Below the pieces are notes generated by a model, which did no database searches, was not told the origin of the DNA, and worked only from the letters and a program-made list of their open reading frames with translations. Position numbers and translations under genes: made by a program. DNA of 64,000 nucleotides from Halobellus rufus. GTDB taxonomy: Archaea; Halobacteriota; Halobacteria; Halobacteriales; Haloferacaceae. How positions within the stretch are numbered: position 1 is the first letter of the stretch; every line of letters begins with the position of its first letter. The stretch lies in contig NZ_BBJO01000025.1 in the NCBI RefSeq assembly GCF_000739575.1, positions 1 through 64,000 on the forward strand, read 5' to 3'. This document shows, piece by piece, positions 57,020 to 64,000 of the stretch.

Positions 57020-58514
57020 GTCGACCCTCCTCGTCCAACTCGGCGTCGTCGGGGCGTATCTCGTCGTCGCGCTGGCGGTCGGGATCGTCGCCTACCGGGT
57101 GACCGGCCGCGACGCCGAGGACTACTACCTCGCGAGCCGGTCGATCGGGACCGGCGTGCTCCTGTTCACGACGTTCGCGACGCTGCTGTCGGCGTTCACG
57201 TTCTTCGGCGGACCGAACCTCGCGTACGCGTCCGGGCCCGAGTGGATCCTCGTGATGGGGCTGATGGACGGGATCCTCTTCGCGATCCTCTGGTACGCGA
57301 TCGGCTACCGGCAGTGGCTCATCGGCAAGGCGCGGGGGTACGTCACGCTCGGAGAGATGCTCGGCGACCGGTTCGGCTCGAAGCGACTCCGCGCGCTCGT
57401 CGCTGGCGTCTCGATCTTCTGGCTGTTCCCGTACGTGATGCTCCAGCAGATGGGCGCGGGCGAGGCGATCGTCGGCCTGAGCGGCGGCGCGGTCCCCTAC
57501 TGGATCGGCGCGGCGGTCATCACGCTGTTCATAATCGTCTACGTCGTCCTCGCTGGACTCCGCGGCGTCGCGTGGACGGACACGATTCAGGGCGTCTTTA
57601 TGCTCGGGATCGTCTGGATCGCCGTCGGCTGGGTGCTCTCGGCGGCGGGCGGTCTCGACGCGGTGTCGGCGTCGCTCGCGGAGACGAACCCCGAGTTCCT
57701 CAGCCTCGGCGGCGGCGTCTACTCGCCGCAGTGGATGATCGCGCAGGCGGTGACGATCGCCTTCGGCGTCGCGATGTTCCCGCAGATCAACCAGCGCTTC
57801 TTCGTCGCGAAGGACGTCCGCGTGCTGAAGCGCTCGTTCGCGCTGTGGCCGGTTCTCGTCGTGCTGCTGTTCGTGCCCGCGTTCCTGCTCGGATCGTGGG
57901 CGGCGGGCCTCGGGGTGTCGGTCCCGGAGGGCGCGAACGTCGTCCCCGTGCTGTTGAACGCGTACACGCCCGCGTGGTTCGCCGCGCTGGTCGTCGCCGG
58001 CGCGATGGCGGCGATGATGTCCTCTTCCGATTCGATGTTGCTCTCGGGGTCGTCGTACCTGACACGGGACCTCTACCGCCCGTTCGTGAACCCCACCGCC
58101 AGCGACGAACGGGAGGCGTGGATCGCCCGACTCGGCGTCGCCGCCTTCGCGATCGGAACGTTCCTCGCCAGCCTGCTGCGCCCCGGGACGCTCATCGAGA
58201 TCGGCGACACGGCGTTCGGCGGCTACGCCCAACTTGCCTTCCCCGTGATCGTCGCGCTCTACTGGTCGCGGACGACCCGGCAGGGGATGCTCGCCGGGAT
58301 CCTCGGCTCTCAGCTCTTCTACGTCGCGCACGTCTTCCTCCCGAGCGTGACCGTCGGCGGCGTGACGGTCCTCGGGCCGACGTACTTCACGTGGGACTTC
58401 GCGCTCTACGGGATGGCCCTCTCGCTCGTGCTCACCGTCGGCGTCTCGCTCCTCACCGCCGCCGCGCCCGACGAGCGCAGCGAGACGTTCGCGATCGGGA
58501 CGCGGGCGGACTGA
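57012..58514 (+). CDS. Sodium:solute symporter (SSS family)
   Basis: 500 residues with ~13 membrane helices. SSS hallmarks: DAEDYYLASRSIGTG, FATLLSAFTFFGGP, and AAMMSSSDSMLLSGSSYLTRDLY. Substrate class (pantothenate, amino acid, sugar, acetate) not clear; it is not PanF by context. Na+-coupled uptake is expected. The overlap ATGGCTGA with the DUF3311 gene shows the pair is co-translated. Confidence 0.88.
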   Translation: MAESTLLVQLGVVGAYLVVALAVGIVAYRVTGRDAEDYYLASRSIGTGVLLFTTFATLLSAFTFFGGPNLAYASGPEWILVMGLMDGILFAILWYAIGYRQWLIGKARGYVTLGEMLGDRFGSKRLRALVAGVSIFWLFPYVMLQQMGAGEAIVGLSGGAVPYWIGAAVITLFIIVYVVLAGLRGVAWTDTIQGVFMLGIVWIAVGWVLSAAGGLDAVSASLAETNPEFLSLGGGVYSPQWMIAQAVTIAFGVAMFPQINQRFFVAKDVRVLKRSFALWPVLVVLLFVPAFLLGSWAAGLGVSVPEGANVVPVLLNAYTPAWFAALVVAGAMAAMMSSSDSMLLSGSSYLTRDLYRPFVNPTASDEREAWIARLGVAAFAIGTFLASLLRPGTLIEIGDTAFGGYAQLAFPVIVALYWSRTTRQGMLAGILGSQLFYVAHVFLPSVTVGGVTVLGPTYFTWDFALYGMALSLVLTVGVSLLTAAAPDERSETFAIGTRAD

Positions 58515-58593
58515 GGGCTCCGAGGACCGCTGCTCGTTCTCGCCTCGTCGTACCGAGCGAAGCGCTCTTACTCGCGGAATCCAACGGGACGGT

Positions 58594-59409
58594 ATGAACG
58601 AACCGGGCGTTCAGTCGCTCGTGGACCAGGAGACGCTGGCGGCCCGCGTCGACGCCGGCGAGACGCCGGAGTGGGTCGAGCGCCACTTCGAGACGTTCAC
58701 CGACGCCCTGCTCGGCGAGCGCAACGGGACGTCGTTCCCGTGTCACTTCGGGGCGCAGTCCGTCCGCGACGGCGAACCGCTCTACACCGCCGTCCCGTCG
58801 ACGACCGATCCCGACGCGCTGCTCCGCTTTCGCGACACGCTCCTCGAGTACCTCGACACCTACCCCGACGCGCCGGGGCGGGCGTCGCTGGTGACCTTCT
58901 TCAAGCCGCCCGAGCGGGAGTACGCCGAGGCCGACTACCACGAGACGCTCTGGCACCTGCTGCAGTTCCTCCACGTCCACGACCCCGAGCCGTGGCCCGC
59001 TGACATCCCGACGGACCCCGACGACCCCCGCTGGGAGTTCTCCTTCGGCGGCGAGCCGATATTCCCGACGTGCCGCGCGCCCTTCTACGGCGAGCGCAAG
59101 AGCCGCTACTGCCCGGTCGGGCTGGAGATCACCTTCCAGCCCCGCGCGCTCTTCGACGGGATCACCCACGACACGGAGGCGGGCCGACGCGCCCGCGAAC
59201 AGATCCAGGGTCGGCTGGAGTCGTACGACGGCGTCTGCCCCCACGCGGACCTCGGCGACTGGGGCGTCGAGGGCGACCGCGAGTGGCCGCAGTACCTCTT
59301 CCGCGAAGACCCCGAGCAGTCGCCCGACGAGTGCCCGATCGAGGTGAGTCGCGAGCACCCGAAAGCCGCGTCGCCGCGCTCGGAGCCCCCGATGGCGGGG
59401 GACGACTGA
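58594..59409 (+). CDS. YqcI/YcgG-family protein
   Basis: 271 residues. It shows the family pattern [17 protein letters not shown] with a conserved cysteine, then [30 protein letters not shown]. YqcI/YcgG proteins are widespread and uncharacterised; a heme- or metal-linked role has been discussed. No signal peptide. It forms a likely operon with the next gene, which begins 2 bp after the stop. Confidence 0.8.
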   Translation: MNEPGVQSLVDQETLAARVDAGETPEWVERHFETFTDALLGERNGTSFPCHFGAQSVRDGEPLYTAVPSTTDPDALLRFRDTLLEYLDTYPDAPGRASLVTFFKPPEREYAEADYHETLWHLLQFLHVHDPEPWPADIPTDPDDPRWEFSFGGEPIFPTCRAPFYGERKSRYCPVGLEITFQPRALFDGITHDTEAGRRAREQIQGRLESYDGVCPHADLGDWGVEGDREWPQYLFREDPEQSPDECPIEVSREHPKAASPRSEPPMAGDD

Positions 59410-59411
59410 GG

Positions 59412-59990
59412 ATGTCGCCGCCGCTCGATTCGCTTCTGGAGGGTCACCCGGCGCTGCTGTTGATCGACCTCCAGACCGGCTTCGACGACCCGGCGTGGGG
59501 CGAGCGCAACAACCCCGCGGCGGAGGCGAACGCCGCCCGCCTCCTCGACGCGTGGCGCGCCGCGGACCTGCCTCGCTTTCACGTCCGTCACGACTCGACC
59601 GAACCGGACTCGCCGCTCCGCCGCGACGCCCCGGGGTTCGCGTGGAAGCCCGAGACCGCGCCCGAGGACGACGAACCGGTGATCACGAAGCGCGTCAACG
59701 CGGCCTTCGTCGGCACCGACCTGGAGGACCGGCTCCGCGAGCGCGGCTGTGAGACCGTCGTCGTGGTGGGGCTCACCACCGACCACTGCGTGTCGACGAC
59801 GACGCGCCTCGCGGAGAACCTCGGGTTCGACGCCGTCGTCGTCGACGACGCGACCGCGACGTTCGAGCGCGACGCTCCCGACGGGACCCACTACGCTGCG
59901 GGGGAGGTCCACCGCACCGCGCTGACGCACCTGTACGGCGAGTTCGCAGACGTGGCGTCGACCGACGAGATCCTGAATGCGGTTCGCTGA
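59412..59990 (+). CDS. Isochorismatase-family cysteine hydrolase
   Basis: 192 residues. The catalytic triad is Asp19 (LLIDLQTGF), Lys93 (ITKRVNAAF) and Cys126 (TDHCVSTT). These hydrolases act on amides such as nicotinamide or ureidoacrylate; the substrate is not defined. It begins 2 bp after the YqcI/YcgG stop. Confidence 0.87.
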   Translation: MSPPLDSLLEGHPALLLIDLQTGFDDPAWGERNNPAAEANAARLLDAWRAADLPRFHVRHDSTEPDSPLRRDAPGFAWKPETAPEDDEPVITKRVNAAFVGTDLEDRLRERGCETVVVVGLTTDHCVSTTTRLAENLGFDAVVVDDATATFERDAPDGTHYAAGEVHRTALTHLYGEFADVASTDEILNAVR

Positions 59991-60055
59991 TCGCGGCCGA
60001 CCACAGCCGGTCCGGTGACGGTCGGTTTAACATCCACTCGCGCCTACGACGGCGT

Positions 60056-60967
<912 letters not shown>

Positions 60968-61024
60968 ACGGGCGGGGTGCAGTGTGAGCGAGCGGTCGAG
61001 AACCGATTCGCGACGCCGTCGAAC

Positions 61025-61483
61025 CTACTCGTCGACGTCGAGGTCGAACTGCTGGTTCTCGACGACGGCGTTGAGGACGACGCTGGTGTTCGACTCGCGG
61101 ATGTCCGCGTCGGTGAGAAGCTCCTTGATCTGGGCGTTCATCCCGTCGGTGTCCTCGAACTTCCCGACCGCGATGACGTCGTAGTCGCCGGTGACCTCGT
61201 AGACGGTGACCATCTGCTTGTGGTCCTTGAGGCGGTCTGTGATCTCGGGGAGCGCGCTCCCCTCGACTTTCAACTGGATGATCGCGGTCACGTCGTAGCC
61301 GAGCGCGTCGTAGTTCACGCGCGGGGTGTACCCCTCGATCACGCCCGCGTCCTCGAGGTCGCGGAGGTGGTTCGAGACCGTCGTGACCGACACGTCGAGT
61401 TCCTCCGCGAGGCTCCGGAGACTCGCGCGCCCGTCGCCGAGTAGTGCGTTAATGAGTTTTGCGTCGAGGTTTTCGTACGTCAT
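61025..61483 (-). CDS. Lrp/AsnC-family transcriptional regulator
   Basis: 152 residues. Helix-turn-helix ([40 protein letters not shown], quoted here as a landmark in parts) then the RAM ligand domain ([36 protein letters not shown]). It is divergent from glnA; Lrp-type regulators next to glnA in haloarchaea are known to control nitrogen metabolism. A TATA region GTAAAATTC (minus strand, ~61513-61521) precedes the ATG. Confidence 0.9.
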   Translation of the reverse strand: MTYENLDAKLINALLGDGRASLRSLAEELDVSVTTVSNHLRDLEDAGVIEGYTPRVNYDALGYDVTAIIQLKVEGSALPEITDRLKDHKQMVTVYEVTGDYDVIAVGKFEDTDGMNAQIKELLTDADIRESNTSVVLNAVVENQQFDLDVDE

Positions 61484-61534
61484 TACAATCAGGATGTGTC
61501 TGTGGGCATTAGAATTTTACGAATATCCAATTCA

Positions 61535-61554
61535 AAATGCGAGCAGGGGCATTT
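61535..61554. promoter_or_regulatory. Inverted repeat in lrp-glnA control region
   Basis: AAATGC, 8-nt spacer, GCATTT, centred 29 bp before the glnA TATA box and about 61 bp from the lrp start. A second, weaker repeat GAATT-N12-AATTC is at 61512-61533. Both lie in the divergent promoter region and are candidate sites for the Lrp protein. Confidence 0.5.
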
Positions 61555-61572
61555 GCACTAAGCGATAACGTC

Positions 61573-61580
61573 TTTATACT
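61573..61580 (+). promoter_or_regulatory. TATA box of glnA
   Basis: TTTATACT, 37 bp before the glnA ATG (61610); a start near 61600 gives a 10-nt leader. The inverted repeat at 61535-61554 abuts the upstream side of this box. Confidence 0.6.
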
Positions 61581-61609
61581 GGGAGTGTTCGGATTCGATT
61601 GTCTAGGAC

Positions 61610-62983
61610 ATGACGGACGAAAACGAATCCGCCGCCGTTGCGGACGGTGGTCTCTCCGCGGAAGCACAGCGCGTAATCGACGAAATCGAGGAGAAGGAGG
61701 TCGACTTCCTCCGCCTCCAGTTCACCGACATCCTCGGCACCGTGAAGAACGTCGCCGTCCCCGCGACGCAGGCCGAGAAGGCCTTCAGCGACGGCATCTA
61801 CTTCGACGGTTCCAGTATCGAGGGGTTCGTCCGGATTCAGGAGTCGGACATGCGACTCAAGCCCGACCCCGAGACGTTCGCGATCCTCCCGTGGCGCGAC
61901 GGCCGCTCGGCGCGTCTCATCTGCGACGTCATCAACACCTCGACCGGCGAGCCGTTCGAGGGCGACCCGCGAACCGTCCTGAAGAAGACCCTCGAGCGCG
62001 CCGAGGAGATGGGCTACACCGTCAACGTCGCCCCCGAACCGGAGTTCTTCCTCTTCGAGGAGGACGAGGAGGGCCGCGCGACGACGAAGACCAACGACGC
62101 CGGGGGCTACTTCGACCTCGCGCCGAAGGACCTCGCCAGCGACGTCCGTCGCGACATCATCTACGGCCTCGAACAGATGGGCTTCGAGATCGAGGCCAGC
62201 CACCACGAGGTCGCCGAGGGCCAACACGAGATCAACTTCGAGTACGACGACGCGCTCACCACCGCCGACAACGTCGGGACGTTCCGGACGGTCGTCCGCG
62301 CCATCGCGGCCCAGCACGACCTGCACGCGACGTTCATGCCCAAGCCGATCCCGAAGATCAACGGCTCGGGGATGCACACCCACGTCTCGCTGTTCGACGA
62401 GGACGGCAACAACGCCTTCCACGACGACGACGACGAGTTCAACCTCTCGGACACGGCGCACTCCTTCCTCGCGGGCGTCCTCGAACACGCTCCCGCGATC
62501 ACGGCCGTCGCCAACCCGACGGTGAACTCCTACAAGCGCCTCGTCCCCGGCTACGAAGCGCCGGTGTACGTCGCGTGGTCCGACCGCAACCGCTCGGCGC
62601 TCATCCGCAAGCCGGCCGCCCGCGTTCCGGCCGCCTCCCGCATCGAACTCCGTTCGCCCGACCCGGCGTGTAACCCTTACCTCGCCATCGCGGCGATCGT
62701 TTCCGCCGGTCTCAACGGCATCGAGGAAGGCCTCGAAGCGCCCGAGCCCGTTCGAGAGAACATCTACGAGTTCGACGAGGAGAAGCGCGAGGAGTACGGC
62801 ATCGACACGCTGCCGGCGAACCTCGGCGAGGCCGTCGCCGCCCTCGAAGAGGACGAGGCGATTCAGGACGCGCTCGGCGAGCACGTCTACGAGAAGTTCG
62901 TCGAGGCGAAGACGCAGGAGTACGACGAGTTCCGCATCGACGTCTCCCAGTGGGAACTCGACCGCTACCTCGAAACGTACTGA
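61610..62983 (+). CDS. glnA: Glutamine synthetase, type I
   Basis: 457 residues. It contains the signatures [20 protein letters not shown] (metal-binding), GMHTHVSL, and [16 protein letters not shown]. It makes glutamine from glutamate, ammonia and ATP. It is not of the type with an adenylylated Tyr. The adjacent Lrp gene and inverted repeat suggest transcriptional control by nitrogen status. Cytoplasmic dodecamer in this family. Confidence 0.97.
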   Translation: MTDENESAAVADGGLSAEAQRVIDEIEEKEVDFLRLQFTDILGTVKNVAVPATQAEKAFSDGIYFDGSSIEGFVRIQESDMRLKPDPETFAILPWRDGRSARLICDVINTSTGEPFEGDPRTVLKKTLERAEEMGYTVNVAPEPEFFLFEEDEEGRATTKTNDAGGYFDLAPKDLASDVRRDIIYGLEQMGFEIEASHHEVAEGQHEINFEYDDALTTADNVGTFRTVVRAIAAQHDLHATFMPKPIPKINGSGMHTHVSLFDEDGNNAFHDDDDEFNLSDTAHSFLAGVLEHAPAITAVANPTVNSYKRLVPGYEAPVYVAWSDRNRSALIRKPAARVPAASRIELRSPDPACNPYLAIAAIVSAGLNGIEEGLEAPEPVRENIYEFDEEKREEYGIDTLPANLGEAVAALEEDEAIQDALGEHVYEKFVEAKTQEYDEFRIDVSQWELDRYLETY

Positions 62984-63028
62984 ACCGCGTCTCCCGCGTC
63001 CCGACCGTTCGCTTCACCGACCGTTCTC

Positions 63029-63928
63029 TTATTTCGTCGTCGCGTCAGGAGCCGCTACGACCGGCAGCGCGAGCAGACAGACCGCGCCGACAGCACCGAC
63101 GGCGACGATCAGCAGGCCGTTCTCGGCGAACTCCGCGACCCCGCTCATCGCCGCGAGCGCGACGAGCGTCCCTCCGCCGCCGACAGCGAGCGTGCGCCCC
63201 GAGAGTTCCAGCGAGACGGCCGTCACCCGTTCACCGAATCGCCGCCACGCGAGCACGCCGCCCACGGCGGTCCCGATGCCGAGGAACAGTTCGCTCTCCC
63301 CGGGCGCGACGAGGAGCGCCGCGACGCCGAGGGCGAGCGCGAGGCCGAAGAGCGCCGTGACGTGTCGCCCCGTCGGCGTCGCCAGCGCGCCCGTGCGGTC
63401 GTCGAGGTCGAATCCGGGGCCGAGCTCGAAGACCGCCGCGAGGAACGCGGTCCCGATCGCGACGCCGGCGACGACGTCCGCGAGGTAGTGAACGCCGATG
63501 AGGACCCGAGAGAGCGCGACCGTCGCGACGACGGCGGCCGCGACGGCGAGCCGTCGCCGCCACGCGCCCCGGTGGGCGAGTACGGCGACGCCGCCCCAGA
63601 ACGTCGTCGATCCGAGCGCGTGACCGCTGGGAAAGCCGAGCCCGTCGCGGTACGAGATCGGCGGCCGCGGGAGGCCGAAGAGGTGTTTCAGCCCGATCGT
63701 CAGACCGATCGCACACAGCCCGAGTCCGAGCGCGAACGCCGCGCTGCGTCGGGAGATCCCGACGCGATCGCCGAGGAGGTACGCGAGCGCGACGCAGGCC
63801 AAGAGCAGGTACGGGTTCCCGAGGTGGGTGAGCGCCCAGAAGACGGCCGTGACCGCCTCCGGGAGGGAGTCGGCGAAGGCGACCTCGCCGATCCCGCGAG
63901 TCGCCAGCGGCGTGACTGGTGCGGTCAT
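63029..63928 (-). CDS. PAP2-family membrane phosphatase
   Basis: 299 residues from ATG 63928 (a GTG at 63943 gives five more). Around eight membrane helices. PAP2 motifs: KHLFGLPRPP, GFPSGHALGS, and SRVLIGVHYLADVVAG. It dephosphorylates lipid phosphates or diphosphates, possibly the polyprenyl diphosphate that the uppS pair makes; no evidence beyond family. The C-terminal half is an extra hydrophobic region (5 helices) beyond the standard PAP2 core. Confidence 0.85.
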   Translation of the reverse strand: MTAPVTPLATRGIGEVAFADSLPEAVTAVFWALTHLGNPYLLLACVALAYLLGDRVGISRRSAAFALGLGLCAIGLTIGLKHLFGLPRPPISYRDGLGFPSGHALGSTTFWGGVAVLAHRGAWRRRLAVAAAVVATVALSRVLIGVHYLADVVAGVAIGTAFLAAVFELGPGFDLDDRTGALATPTGRHVTALFGLALALGVAALLVAPGESELFLGIGTAVGGVLAWRRFGERVTAVSLELSGRTLAVGGGGTLVALAAMSGVAEFAENGLLIVAVGAVGAVCLLALPVVAAPDATTK

Positions 63929-64000
63929 CGCTCGTTCGGTCACCGGTCCAGCGTCAAATAGCTGCGGGAAAGCGGATCCGACCGGAGAACCGCGGTCACG

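Overview
The window is high-GC haloarchaeal chromosomal DNA. Evidence for this: strongly acidic proteins, TATA-type promoters with leaderless or near-leaderless starts, archaeosine synthesis genes (tgtA, arcS), an archaeal DnaG, a SAMP-like modifier, HalOD1 and PGF-CTERM domains, and sepF next to uvrA as in Haloferax. A member of the Haloferacales is the best guess; I cannot name a genus. I see no rRNA, tRNA, CRISPR array, insertion sequence or prophage, so this looks like core chromosome with housekeeping genes packed on both strands.

Layout. 1-5 kb: partial htpX, a small-RNA locus, then tgtA and arcS flanking an FMN-barrel gene. 5-9 kb: nitrilase-family enzyme, a ubiquitin-like modifier with an unusual tail and its overlapping neighbours, a PUA protein and sepF. 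9-14.6 kb: uvrA, an Asp-box propeller protein, a geranylgeranyl-reductase family enzyme. 14.6-19.3 kb: a two-gene operon of a KaiC-like ATPase and a LOV-type histidine kinase, then ygfZ. 19.3-26.4 kb: a second copy of the small RNA, zinc-ribbon and DUF proteins, a UspA protein, a ROK kinase, a Tat-exported PGF-CTERM propeller, a NifU-like protein and a DUF5787 nuclease-like protein. 26.5-32.3 kb: DoxX-like protein, metallo-hydrolase, IclR regulator and a TAXI-TRAP transporter. 32.4-42.7 kb: metallo-hydrolase, AAA ATPase, thiolase, Na+/H+ antiporter, acyl-CoA ligase, AzlCD and an RNase R-like enzyme. 42.7-50.2 kb: rhomboid, third small-RNA copy, DUF389, SIMPL lipoprotein, NOG1-type GTPase, Tsr3, HalOD1, serS. 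50.3-56.5 kb: two complementary cis-prenyltransferase subunits, an RCK channel-like protein, DUF92, GNAT, dnaG. 56.8-64 kb: DUF3311/sodium-solute symporter pair, YqcI/YcgG, isochorismatase-fold hydrolase, a CARF-like regulator, lrp and glnA (divergent), PAP2 phosphatase.

The most striking observation is a family of three dispersed, independently promoted small RNAs (near 697, 19383 and 43798). Each has its own TATA box exactly 30 nt upstream of a shared GTGAC block. Each has a GC-rich stem whose loop pairs with a downstream 7-mer, forming an H-type pseudoknot, and the pseudoknot pairs covary across the copies. The second is the tail-to-tail pair of cis-prenyltransferase homologues: one keeps the catalytic Asp but has lost the C-terminal RxG, and the other has lost the Asp but keeps the RxG, the pattern of a heteromeric (DHDDS/NgBR-like) enzyme.

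Caution: four conserved genes (a metallo-hydrolase, an antiporter, the RNB nuclease and uppS) are each broken by what reads as one missing base. Because uppS and probably others should be functional, sequence error is the likelier explanation than decay.
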